Part shown: piece after piece, positions 37,399 to 45,724 of the stretch
How the letters are laid out: each line of letters opens with the position of its first letter
Numbering within the stretch: position 1 is the first letter of the stretch
Source: Marinomonas balearica
GTDB taxonomy: Bacteria > Pseudomonadota > Gammaproteobacteria > Pseudomonadales > Marinomonadaceae
Reading direction: 5' to 3'
Assembly: GCF_004362145.1 (NCBI RefSeq)
Contig: NZ_SNXC01000011.1
Location: forward strand, 422,438 to 486,437
Length of the DNA: 64,000 nucleotides
Notes under the pieces: generated by a model
What the model saw: only the letters and a program-made list of their open reading frames with translations
What the model was told of the DNA's origin: nothing
Database searches by the model: none
Translations under genes and position numbers: made by a program

Positions 37399-39762
37399 AT
37401 GAGTTTCGAGGTCGATGAAGAAATTCTACAGGATTTTTTGGTAGAAGCTGGTGAAATCCTGGAGCAGCTTTCCGAACAATTAGTAGATCTAGAGCAAAAC
37501 CCCGAAGATAATGCGTTGCTTAACGCAATCTTTAGAGGATTCCATACGGTTAAAGGCGGCGCTGGTTTCCTTCAATTAACCGCATTAGTTGATTGCTGTC
37601 ATTACGCTGAAAACGTATTCGATATTTTACGTAATGGTCAAAGATCCGTTAATGCTGAGTTGATGGATGTCGTGCTACAAGCGCTTGACTCTGTGAATGA
37701 AATGTTCGAAATGGTTCGTAATGGACAAGAACCAGTGCCTGCAGACCCTGAACTTATTAGTGCTTTGAGTCAGTATGCTAAACCACCTTCTGAAGAAGAG
37801 TTGGCGGAAGCGGATGAAGAGTCAGAAGATGTGGACGAGGTTGAGGAGGAATCGACAACTGATTCTGAACATTCGAGTGAGCAAAGTGATGTTTCTTCTG
37901 ACGATATTTCTGATGACGAATTTGCATCGTTACTCAATGCGCTAGGCGATGCTTCGCCTGAAGAGACTGCCAATGTAAATGAGCCAGCCTCAAATGCTGA
38001 AAGTAATTCAGATGATATTACCGAAGATGAATTCGATGCTTTGCTAGATCAGCTTCATGGTTCAAGTGCGCCTGGCGTTGATGCTGATCAAGCTGAAGAG
38101 AAAAAAAGCAGTGCTTCAACTAAACCTACTGCTGATTCTCAAGATTCAGGAACGGATGACATCACTGAGGACGAATTTGAAGCGCTGTTGGATCAATTGC
38201 ACGGTGCAGGTGCTCCAGGCGTTGACGACTCAGCTCCGGCTGACAACTCTTCAACAGATTCAAAAAGCGCAAGCAAAGAGGCTGAAGAAGCCAGTAAACC
38301 GGCTGCTGCATCAAGTGGTACAGAATCTGATCTGATTACTGAAGATGAATTTGAATCTTTGCTTGACAGTTTGCATGGCAAAGGTGCTGCACCTTCTAAA
38401 GAAGCCGAGGCGAGCTCTGCCTCAAAAGCGGCGCCTAAAGAAGAAAAGGTAGAAGCAAAAGCATCTAAAAAATCAGATGCGAAGCCAAAACCGAAAGCAA
38501 AACCTAAAGCGGAATCCCCGAAAAAAGCTTCAGTGCCCAAAAAAGCCGAAGTGGCTCCTAAAGAGTCTAAAGAAAGAGGGAACGCCCCCGTAGCTCAAGA
38601 AACAACGGTTCGTGTTGATACTAAACGACTAGACGACATAATGAATATGGTCGGCGAGTTAGTGCTGGTTCGTAATCGACTAGTTCGTTTGGGGCTTCAA
38701 AGTGAAGATGAGTCGATGTCCAAAGCGGTTGCAAACTTGGATGTGGTAACTGGCGATCTCCAAAATGCGGTTATGAAAACCCGTATGCAACCGATTAAGA
38801 AAGTGTTTGGTCGATTCCCACGAGTGGTACGAGATCTTGCGCGTAACCTTAAGAAAGAAGTTAATCTTGAGCTTCGTGGTGAAGATACGGATTTGGATAA
38901 GAACTTAGTGGAAGCGTTAGCAGATCCTCTAGTCCACTTGGTTCGAAACTCGGTAGACCATGGAATCGAATCTCCCGATGTTCGTGAGGCGAATGGCAAG
39001 CCGCGAATGGGACATGTAATACTGTCGGCAGAACAAGAAGGGGATCATATTCTCCTGTCGATCGACGACGATGGTGCGGGAATGGATGCGCAGGTTCTGC
39101 GTAATAAAGCGGTTGAGAAAGGTGTCTTGGACGCTGATGCAGCCGAACGATTGTCAGATGAAGAAGCGTTTAATCTGATATTTGCACCGGGCTTTTCGAC
39201 AAAACAAGAGATTACAGATGTTTCTGGTCGTGGCGTTGGCATGGATGTCGTTAAGACTAAGATTAACCAACTCAACGGAACGTTGGAAATTCAATCTGTT
39301 CTTGGTCAAGGTTCGCGTTTTAGCATTAAAGTACCTTTAACATTAGCAATCATGCCAACGTTGATGGTGACTTTAGGAGATCAAGCATTCGCTTTCCCTC
39401 TGGTAAGCGTAAACGAGATTTTCCATCTGAACCTCAAGAAGACAAATGTAGTTGATGGCCAACAGGTTGTTGTTATTCGAGGTAAAACGTTACCAATCTT
39501 CCATCTCAAGAGTTGGTTGGTTAAAAATGCCGATTACAATTTAACGCCTGAAGAAGCGCATGTTGTAGTGATTCAGGTGGGCATGACCGAAGTTGGGTTT
39601 GTAGTAGATCAACTCGTTGGTCAGGAAGAGGTGGTTATTAAACCGCTCGGTAAAATGCTGCAAGGTACTGCGGGTATGTCTGGTGCAACAATTACGGGCG
39701 ATGGTCGGATTGCTCTGATATTGGATGTGCCGAGCATGCTGAAGAATTATGCGTCTCGATAA
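37399..39762 (+). CDS. cheA: Chemotaxis histidine kinase CheA with repeated linker peptides
   Basis: 787 residues. P1/HPt domain with phospho-His49 in FHTVKGGAGFL. Residues about 130-400 are acidic, then Lys/Pro/Ala-rich, low-complexity sequence where a P2 domain would sit; I see no P2 fold there but four copies of a peptide of the form D-x-I-T-E-D-E-F-x-x-L-L-D-x-L-H-G, starting near residues 168, 205, 253 and 311. P3 dimerisation starts at VDTKRLDDIMNMVGELV, P4 kinase has HLVRNSVDHGIE, IDDDGAGMD and GRGVGMDVVK, and the P5 CheW-like domain has MVTLGDQAFAFPLVSVNE. Core of the chemoreceptor array, phosphorylating CheY and CheB. Confidence 0.97.
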   Translation: MSFEVDEEILQDFLVEAGEILEQLSEQLVDLEQNPEDNALLNAIFRGFHTVKGGAGFLQLTALVDCCHYAENVFDILRNGQRSVNAELMDVVLQALDSVNEMFEMVRNGQEPVPADPELISALSQYAKPPSEEELAEADEESEDVDEVEEESTTDSEHSSEQSDVSSDDISDDEFASLLNALGDASPEETANVNEPASNAESNSDDITEDEFDALLDQLHGSSAPGVDADQAEEKKSSASTKPTADSQDSGTDDITEDEFEALLDQLHGAGAPGVDDSAPADNSSTDSKSASKEAEEASKPAAASSGTESDLITEDEFESLLDSLHGKGAAPSKEAEASSASKAAPKEEKVEAKASKKSDAKPKPKAKPKAESPKKASVPKKAEVAPKESKERGNAPVAQETTVRVDTKRLDDIMNMVGELVLVRNRLVRLGLQSEDESMSKAVANLDVVTGDLQNAVMKTRMQPIKKVFGRFPRVVRDLARNLKKEVNLELRGEDTDLDKNLVEALADPLVHLVRNSVDHGIESPDVREANGKPRMGHVILSAEQEGDHILLSIDDDGAGMDAQVLRNKAVEKGVLDADAAERLSDEEAFNLIFAPGFSTKQEITDVSGRGVGMDVVKTKINQLNGTLEIQSVLGQGSRFSIKVPLTLAIMPTLMVTLGDQAFAFPLVSVNEIFHLNLKKTNVVDGQQVVVIRGKTLPIFHLKSWLVKNADYNLTPEEAHVVVIQVGMTEVGFVVDQLVGQEEVVIKPLGKMLQGTAGMSGATITGDGRIALILDVPSMLKNYASR
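37900..38380 (+). repeat. Four FliM-like peptide repeats in the CheA linker
   Basis: Coding repeats in cheA. Copies start at 37900 (DDISDDEFASLLNALG), 38011 (DDITEDEFDALLDQLHG), 38155 (DDITEDEFEALLDQLHG) and 38329 (DLITEDEFESLLDSLHG), spaced by 33-60 residues of low-complexity sequence. The first is the most diverged. The pattern matches LLSQDEIDALLHG at the FliM N-terminus and NSQDEVDDLLSSLGF at the CheZ C-terminus, both known CheY-binding peptides. CheY recruitment is inferred from this likeness. Confidence 0.8.
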
Positions 39763-39786
39763 TCGGTCTGAGTTAGGAGTAAACAT

Positions 39787-40851
39787 ATGCCTGTAAAGGT
39801 ATTAGTAGTTGACGATTCGGGCTTCTTTCGTCGCCGATTAGTTGAAATATTTGATGCTGACCCTCGCCTGAAGGTAATTGGAACAGCAAATAATGGCAAA
39901 GAGGCAGTAGAAAAGGTTCAGTCGCTATCTCCTGATGTTGTAACAATGGATTACGAAATGCCTGTTTTAGATGGCATTTCGGCTGTTACTAACATCATGA
40001 AGTTAAAGCCTACGCCAGTACTAATGTTTTCTTCGCTGACTCATGAAGGTGCTCAAGTAACCTTGGATGCACTGGAAGCAGGTGCTGTTGACTTTATGCC
40101 AAAGAATTTCGAAGATATATCTCGAGATTCTGCGGTAGTCAAACACACACTTGTAGAACGAGTAATCACTGTTGCTAGAACGAGGCTAGGTGGGAGTAAA
40201 GGTCCCGCTCAGCCTCTTGCAAAAAAAGCAGCGCCTAAAAATATTGTTACTGAGCGCGGTGTTATTATTCCTCGCGCTCGCAAAAAAGTGGGGCTCGTTG
40301 CAATAGGAACTTCAACAGGTGGGCCAATGGCTTTGCAAACTGTATTGAAGCGACTTCCTAAGGACTTTCCTACTCCGCTTGTTTTGGTTCAGCATATGCC
40401 GGCAGCCTTTACTAACGCATTTGCAGAACGTCTTAATCATATTTGCCAGATTCAAGTTAAAGAAGCGCAAGATGGCGATAAACTTCAACCTGGGGTTGCT
40501 CTTCTTGCGCCTGGTGGTAAGCAAATGATGGTTGACCCTAGGAACGGCGGTTGCGTACGGATTTTGCAAGGTGATGAGCGTCTTAACTATAAACCCTCTG
40601 TAGATGTAACTTTTGGTTCGGCTTCTAAATGTTACCCCGGTAAAGTATTGTCGGTTGTTATGACTGGCATGGGGGCAGACGGCAGAGAGGGCGCTCGAAT
40701 GTTAAAAGATACTGGATCTCGTGTTTGGGTTCAAAGTGAAGATTCTTGTGTTATATACGGTATGCCAATGGCGGTAGAAAAAGCGAACCTTGCCGATGAT
40801 ATTATCCATCTAGAGCACATCGGTGATCGGATTATCAAAGAGGTTTTCTAG
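39787..40851 (+). CDS. cheB: Chemoreceptor methylesterase/deamidase CheB
   Basis: 354 residues. N-terminal receiver with Asp55 in TMDYEMPVLDG, a linker, and a C-terminal methylesterase domain: catalytic Ser in GTSTGGPMALQ, His in LVQHMPAAFT and Asp in MTGMGADGREGA. It removes receptor methyl groups for adaptation. The matching methyltransferase gene cheR is not in this window. AGGAG lies before the ATG; its stop overlaps the motC GTG. Confidence 0.96.
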   Translation: MPVKVLVVDDSGFFRRRLVEIFDADPRLKVIGTANNGKEAVEKVQSLSPDVVTMDYEMPVLDGISAVTNIMKLKPTPVLMFSSLTHEGAQVTLDALEAGAVDFMPKNFEDISRDSAVVKHTLVERVITVARTRLGGSKGPAQPLAKKAAPKNIVTERGVIIPRARKKVGLVAIGTSTGGPMALQTVLKRLPKDFPTPLVLVQHMPAAFTNAFAERLNHICQIQVKEAQDGDKLQPGVALLAPGGKQMMVDPRNGGCVRILQGDERLNYKPSVDVTFGSASKCYPGKVLSVVMTGMGADGREGARMLKDTGSRVWVQSEDSCVIYGMPMAVEKANLADDIIHLEHIGDRIIKEVF

Positions 40852-41588
40852 TGGATTTCCTGACCATAGGCGGTCTGCTGGTTGCATTTTGTTCGGTTTT
40901 CCTAGCAAATTGGCTTGGAGGAGGAGAGGTCATTCTCCTCCTTAACCTCCCATCTGCAATAATTGTTATTGCTGGCAGTATGGGCGCCACCTTGATGCAA
41001 AGTCGACTTACCGACGCGTTAGAGGCCGCTAAATTGCTTAAGTGGTCTATCTTCCCTCCTGTTTTTAATCTTCAAAAAGCCAGACTGCTAATAGGAACTC
41101 TTTCCAACAAAGCTCGTCGCCTTTCTCTCGTGTCTTTGGATGCAGACATCGCTGCACTGGGCAATCCTTTTGCAACGAGAGCATTGCAAATGGCGATTGA
41201 CGGAGCAGATCCTGATATGTTGTCCGATAGGCTTCATGAGGAAGCCATTCGAATTCGCGATAAGCGACATATCAGCATTAGTTTTTTAGAGTCAATCGGC
41301 GGGTACGCGCCTACATTGGGTATAATGGGGTCTGTTTTAGGGCTGATACAAGCTATGGCTAATTTAGACAGTCCTGAAGCGCTGGGACATGGTATTGCCG
41401 TCGCATTTGTATCTACGTTGTATGGACAGGGTTTTGCTAATCTTGTTGTCTTTCCTATTTCCAAAAAACTGTCTAATTATTGTGATCAGGAATTGCTTTA
41501 TAACCAACTGTTGATAGATGGGGTTCATGGAATTGCCATAGGGAAGCACCCTCAAAGGCTTGACCTTGAATTGAGCGGCTATGAATGA
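40851..41588 (+). CDS. motC: Flagellar stator protein MotC (MotA-type)
   Basis: 245-residue MotA/PomA-type proton- or sodium-channel subunit with four membrane helices: two at the N-terminus (FLTIGGLLVAFCSVFLANWL) and two later (SIGGYAPTLGIMGSVLGLIQ and AVAFVSTLYGQGFANLVVFP). The cytosolic loop between carries the charged residues that meet FliG. GTG start overlaps the cheB stop (1 base), and the end overlaps motD. The position after cheB is that of the second stator pair MotCD in pseudomonads. Confidence 0.93.
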   Translation: MDFLTIGGLLVAFCSVFLANWLGGGEVILLLNLPSAIIVIAGSMGATLMQSRLTDALEAAKLLKWSIFPPVFNLQKARLLIGTLSNKARRLSLVSLDADIAALGNPFATRALQMAIDGADPDMLSDRLHEEAIRIRDKRHISISFLESIGGYAPTLGIMGSVLGLIQAMANLDSPEALGHGIAVAFVSTLYGQGFANLVVFPISKKLSNYCDQELLYNQLLIDGVHGIAIGKHPQRLDLELSGYE

Positions 41589-42423
41589 GCGCTCAAAATC
41601 CTTAGCTCGTAGGCGACGAGCGCAATATAATCCTAGAAATTCGTCTGATAAGGGGAAGGATCGTTGGGTCCTCTCTTATGCAGACTTTATTACTTTGTTG
41701 TTTGCTTTTTTTGTGGCCTTATATTCGATCTCTTTAGATAAAGCAGGTGACGAGCGTCTGTTAACCGAAACCCTGAATGGCGTTTTTGATGCGGTGCAGA
41801 AATCGGTAAAACCCATTAATATTGGTGAGCCTATCGTGGGGGAACCTGATGGTGAAGAGATTCTTGAAGTCGATCCTGAAAATGCAGAAGAGTCTATTTC
41901 CAAAGGTGAGGAAGGCTCACCTGATAACTCTACGCCGTCCCAGATATATGATTTGTTAAATGAAGTTATTTCATCGCAATTCGCTTCTTTAACTCAGTCA
42001 GGAAAAGTGTCAATTTCAGAAAATGACAGTTGGATTAGTCTTGAGCTGAAGTCTGGCCTCCTATTTGGCGAAGGTGAATATGAGTTAACCAACGAAGCTG
42101 TGGCTCTGCTAATTGTCATCTCAAATATATTGAACTCTTACCCTTCACCCGTTCTTGTAGAAGGTAATACCGATGATCAACCTATCGCTCGAGCAGCTCC
42201 GTTTTCCTCTAATTGGTCTTTGTCTAGTTTACGAGCTTCAGCAGTTGTCGATGAGCTGGTTTTTCGAGGAGTGAGCCCTAAATTAATCGCGCCGATTGGT
42301 TTTTCAAGTGAGCATCCAAAAGTTAGAAATCGAAATGACGAGTCAAGAGCCCAAAATCGGCGAGTTACGCTAAAAATCAGTAAGTTAAGAACGGATAATC
42401 TATACGATTACTTGTTTAATTAG
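41581..42423 (+). CDS. motD: Flagellar stator protein MotD (MotB-type)
   Basis: 280 residues. Basic N-terminus (RSKSLARRRRAQYNPRN), one membrane helix at about 30-50 in which SYADFITLLFAFFVALYSI places the ion-carrying Asp at residue 35, an acidic linker, and a C-terminal OmpA-like peptidoglycan-binding domain (VEGNTDDQPI, LSSLRASAVVDELVFRGVSP, NRRVTLKI). It pairs with MotC, with an 8-base gene overlap. Confidence 0.94.
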   Translation: MNERSKSLARRRRAQYNPRNSSDKGKDRWVLSYADFITLLFAFFVALYSISLDKAGDERLLTETLNGVFDAVQKSVKPINIGEPIVGEPDGEEILEVDPENAEESISKGEEGSPDNSTPSQIYDLLNEVISSQFASLTQSGKVSISENDSWISLELKSGLLFGEGEYELTNEAVALLIVISNILNSYPSPVLVEGNTDDQPIARAAPFSSNWSLSSLRASAVVDELVFRGVSPKLIAPIGFSSEHPKVRNRNDESRAQNRRVTLKISKLRTDNLYDYLFN

Positions 42424-42490
42424 GCCGATACTGTATATGATTACAAATATTTTGCATAAACAGTCATATTGAGAAAGTTGGGGAGATAGA

Positions 42491-43264
42491 GTGCACATTT
42501 GGGCGGTCGCGAATCAAAAAGGTGGTGTTGGCAAAACAACAACTGTTGTGACCTTGGCAGGACTCTTGGCAGATGCTGGTCACCGAGTGTTAATGATTGA
42601 TCTGGATCCACATGGATCTCTTACGAGTTATTTTAGATTTGACCCTGACTCAATTGAACACAGCGGCTATGATTTATTTCAGGTAAATGGGAAAATCCCC
42701 GAGAGCCTTCCGCCTTCTTTAATTTTAGAAACTGGTCATCCTAGCCTGTCTCTTTTGCCGGCTTCTACGGCGTTGGCAACACTCGAAAGACATGCTCAGT
42801 CTCAAGGAGGAATGGGGCTTGTTATATCAAAGACATTGGCTATTCTCTGGGATGACTTTGATTACGTTTTAATCGATAGTCCACCAGTGCTGGGGGTGTT
42901 GATGATCAATGCATTGGCAGCATGTCAGCAATTGGTGATTCCAGTACAAACAGAGTTTCTTGCTATTAAGGGTTTAGAAAGAATGGTTAGGACGCTTAGT
43001 ATGATTAACCGTGCTAGAAAGCGTCCTGTTCCGTATACCATCGTTCCTACGTTATTTGATAGGCGTACACAGGCGTCTAATAAAAGCTTAAGAAGTATCA
43101 AAGAAATATACGATGAAACGGTGTGGCATTCAGTGATTCCCGTAGATACGAAATTAAGAGATGCCAGTACCGCAGGTATTGCTCCCTCTGCACTCGATGC
43201 AAGTGCTAGAGGCGTAAAAGCTTATGCTAGTTTAATGGACTCCTTACTTAACCCAGCTGGGTAA
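42491..43264 (+). CDS. parC: ParA-type ATPase ParC (chemotaxis array partitioning)
   Basis: 257-residue Soj/MinD-like ATPase with deviant Walker A NQKGGVGKTTT at residues 8-18, switch region LIDLDPHGSLTSY and VLIDSPPVLGVL. In Vibrio and Pseudomonas the ParA homologue at this exact place (motD - parC - parP - cheW) segregates polar chemoreceptor clusters; it is not topoisomerase IV ParC. GTG start after GGGAGATAGA. A GCCGATA string at 42424 in the gap before it recalls a sigma-28 -10 element, but no fitting -35 was seen. Confidence 0.9.
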   Translation: MHIWAVANQKGGVGKTTTVVTLAGLLADAGHRVLMIDLDPHGSLTSYFRFDPDSIEHSGYDLFQVNGKIPESLPPSLILETGHPSLSLLPASTALATLERHAQSQGGMGLVISKTLAILWDDFDYVLIDSPPVLGVLMINALAACQQLVIPVQTEFLAIKGLERMVRTLSMINRARKRPVPYTIVPTLFDRRTQASNKSLRSIKEIYDETVWHSVIPVDTKLRDASTAGIAPSALDASARGVKAYASLMDSLLNPAG

Positions 43265-43265
43265 G

Positions 43266-44546
43266 ATGGTAATGAAAGATATAAAAAATCAAGAGCAGGA
43301 GTTGGTTGGCCCTCAAAAGGCTCTGCAAAAGTATTTAGACGATTTGTTACAGGATGCGACGGAGCCAACAACGTCATCCGAAGTGTTGGTCGAAGAATCA
43401 ACCGTTGAAGTTGAAGAGGCTATGCCTTCACTGAGTGCAGAGGCTTCCAAAGATGAAGAGTTTCAAGAGGATGTTCTTGAGGAAGGCTCGCATGATAAAG
43501 AAAGTGAAATTACTGAAGAAAGTCAGCGGATCGATCAACAAGATGAGTTTGACAGGTTAGATTTGTCTTTTGCTGACTTTGAGGCTGCTATACAGCCGTT
43601 ACAGCAAGAATATGAATCGGTTGCTCAACAGGGGGCATCGACAGCGACAGTTGAAGAGAATGAATTAAGTCTTGGATTGACGATTGGTACATCTGAGTTG
43701 TTGTCAGCAGATCATTTAGTTGATGAAGACGAGCTGTCTAAAAAAGTGCTCGAGGAAGAGCCCCCTGAGGAAGTTGAAGAGCAACTTCAAGAATCAGAGC
43801 TACAAGAGGATGTATCGTCTGTTTCTTATGATTCAGATATAGCAGATGAAGAAAGTGACAATACTGAACTTTCGACTGATGTTACGGTGGCAGATATTGA
43901 AACGGAAGTAGTGTTGGATAATGAACTTTCTGTTGCTTCAACTCCTATTTTAGAAGGAAATGTTGCAACAGAAAGTGCAATGTTTGATGAGTCGCATACT
44001 GCTGACATAGCGGATACGGACGAAGAAATACATCTAGAGCCTAAAAAACAAATTGCTCCGACAGATCCTCTGCCTTGGGCTCAGAGTCGCTTTGAATGTT
44101 TACTTTTCCATGTAGGTAAGCTGAAACTCGCAGTGCCATTGGTTGAGTTAGGTGGTATACACCAAGGGGATGATGAAAAACTGACAGCTATTTTTGGTCA
44201 ACCTAGCTGGTTTTTAGGGATGTCTAATGTTGGTGAGTTTAACCTTCGGACAGTGGACACTGCGAAGTGGGTTATGCCTGATCACTATGAAGGCGAATTA
44301 AAGGAAAGCTTTAAATTCGTTATTCAGCTTGATCGTTCAGATTGGGGATTAGCGTGCGAATTGGTGGCAGAAGCGATTTCTCTGGAGCCGTCAGAAGTTA
44401 AATGGCGTTCAGATCGCAGCCGAAGACCCTGGTTGGCAGGGACGGTAATAGATCATATGTGTGCAATTTTAGATGTACAAGGTTTCATAACATTGCTGGA
44501 AGACCCGGAAAATGGTTTTCGCAAACACTTAAAACATGTTGACTGA
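43266..44546 (+). CDS. parP: ParP-like CheW-domain protein
   Basis: 426 residues. The first ~265 are acidic, Glu/Ser-rich and probably disordered apart from a short N-terminal helix (PQKALQKYLDDLLQDA). The C-terminal ~150 residues form a CheW-like domain (ECLLFHVGKLKLAVPLVELG, FGQPSWFLGM, WLAGTVIDHMCAILDVQGFI). ParP tethers CheA arrays to the pole together with ParC. Directly follows parC (1 base) and precedes cheW. The acidic linker is longer than I would expect for a minimal ParP. Confidence 0.88.
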   Translation: MVMKDIKNQEQELVGPQKALQKYLDDLLQDATEPTTSSEVLVEESTVEVEEAMPSLSAEASKDEEFQEDVLEEGSHDKESEITEESQRIDQQDEFDRLDLSFADFEAAIQPLQQEYESVAQQGASTATVEENELSLGLTIGTSELLSADHLVDEDELSKKVLEEEPPEEVEEQLQESELQEDVSSVSYDSDIADEESDNTELSTDVTVADIETEVVLDNELSVASTPILEGNVATESAMFDESHTADIADTDEEIHLEPKKQIAPTDPLPWAQSRFECLLFHVGKLKLAVPLVELGGIHQGDDEKLTAIFGQPSWFLGMSNVGEFNLRTVDTAKWVMPDHYEGELKESFKFVIQLDRSDWGLACELVAEAISLEPSEVKWRSDRSRRPWLAGTVIDHMCAILDVQGFITLLEDPENGFRKHLKHVD

Positions 44547-44557
44547 GGAGGTAGCTG

Positions 44558-45049
44558 ATGACTACTGGTCGCGGGTTGCAAGAAGTAAAAGAACAAGATG
44601 ATCCAATGTTGCAATGGGTGACATTTCGATTAGACAGTGAAATATATGGCGTAAACGTCATGCAGGTTAAAGAAGTTCTACGCCATACAGAAATCGCGCC
44701 TATACCCGGAGCGCCTTCGTTTGTGCTGGGTATTATTCATTTACGTGGTACTGTAGTTACCGTAATCGATACGTGTCAAAAGTTTGCTCTGTCATCCGGG
44801 GAAATTACGGATTCAACTCGTATCATGATTATGGAAGTAGAAAAACAAATTATTGGGATTTTGGTGGATGCAGTGTCAGAGGTTGTGTATCTGCGTCAAT
44901 CTGAAATTGAAGTATCTCCAGCTGTTGGAAATGATGAATCCTCTAAATTTATTCAGGGTGTTTGTCATAAGAATGATACGCTGCTTATTCTAGTCGATTT
45001 GGATAAACTATTGTCCGAAGATGAGTTGGTCGAAATTGGATCACTCTAA
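44558..45049 (+). CDS. cheW: Chemotaxis coupling protein CheW
   Basis: 163 residues, one CheW domain: WVTFRLDSEIYGVNVMQVKE, IPGAPSFVLGIIHLRGTVVT and VDAVSEVVYLRQSEIEVSP. It links chemoreceptors to CheA. GAGGAGGTAG gives a strong ribosome site before the ATG. Last canonical chemotaxis gene in the run. Confidence 0.96.
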   Translation: MTTGRGLQEVKEQDDPMLQWVTFRLDSEIYGVNVMQVKEVLRHTEIAPIPGAPSFVLGIIHLRGTVVTVIDTCQKFALSSGEITDSTRIMIMEVEKQIIGILVDAVSEVVYLRQSEIEVSPAVGNDESSKFIQGVCHKNDTLLILVDLDKLLSEDELVEIGSL

Positions 45050-45068
45050 GTTTTTGTGTGGGCTATAA

Positions 45069-45485
45069 ATGGAATCGCAGTGGATATTTAACCTGCTACT
45101 TGTATTGCAGTTTGTATTTATTATCATTTTGGCGGTGTGGAGTTTTAGGCTGTCCTCTAGGCTTAAACGTTCTATTCGCGCGCAAGAAAAAGCAGATATA
45201 AACCAGAAAAAGCAAGTGCAGGTTTTAGCTTCGGGGTCCATTGGTATGGGGCGTCGTTTGGTTGCTATTGAGAAAAAACTCAATATTGCAGTAGAGCGAC
45301 AATCAGAGATTATCACCAAAGAGAGTGCGGGTGGTGTTTCGTATAACCGAGCAATGGAATTGCTGGAAATGGGCGCTACTGTTGATGACCTTGTCTCAAA
45401 GTGTGGACTAATCCGAGCAGAAGCAGAGCTAATTAGTCTTTTAAAGAATGAATCTCGTAGAAACTCCGACCACCCTTATTCGTAA
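45069..45485 (+). CDS. DUF2802 membrane-anchored protein
   Basis: 138 residues. One N-terminal membrane helix (IFNLLLVLQFVFIIILAVWS), then a basic coiled coil, and a C-terminal helix-turn-helix-like segment (YNRAMELLEMGATVDDLVSK, then CGLIRAEAELISLL). This matches the DUF2802 family found next to cheW in many polar-flagellated gammaproteobacteria; members resemble SwrB, which activates flagellar export-gate assembly in Bacillus. Function here is inferred only. Its 3' end overlaps the convergent FlhB-like gene by 10 bases. Confidence 0.75.
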   Translation: MESQWIFNLLLVLQFVFIIILAVWSFRLSSRLKRSIRAQEKADINQKKQVQVLASGSIGMGRRLVAIEKKLNIAVERQSEIITKESAGGVSYNRAMELLEMGATVDDLVSKCGLIRAEAELISLLKNESRRNSDHPYS

Positions 45486-45724
45486 GCTTTTTTGATATTG
45501 TGCGCAAACGCGATTATCTCGGCAACTGCCAAATACAGCGACTCTGGAATTTCATCTCCAATTTCCAGTGTTGCTAGCACTTCAACAAGCTCAGGGCTTT
45601 CATGCAGTAATACATCATTTTCCTGGGCGATTTCCATAATACGTTCTGCCATGAGGCCGGAGCCTTTTGCAGTGACTTTCGGTGCGCTTTGATAATCATA
45701 TTGTAATGCGACAGCTTTTTTCAT
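45476..45724 (-). CDS. FlhB C-terminal-domain paralogue (FhlB-like)
   Basis: 82 residues. Entirely comparable to the cytosolic FlhB segment: LMAERIMEIAQENDVLLHES and EIGDEIPESLYLAVAEIIAF align with ALKIREIGNFYDIPVIQSPEL and EIGEEIPEGLFQVVAQLLAYV of the FlhB encoded at 30616-31749. It has no membrane part and begins where the self-cleaved fragment would. ATG overlaps the stop of the upstream FliK-like gene (TAATG). Such stand-alone proteins are thought to substitute for or modulate FlhB's cleaved fragment. Confidence 0.87.
   Translation of the reverse strand: MKKAVALQYDYQSAPKVTAKGSGLMAERIMEIAQENDVLLHESPELVEVLATLEIGDEIPESLYLAVAEIIAFAHNIKKAYE

Noticed and set aside
42424-42430. GCCGATA as a sigma-28 -10 element before parC
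   Set aside because: No TAAA-like -35 element at the right distance; likely chance.
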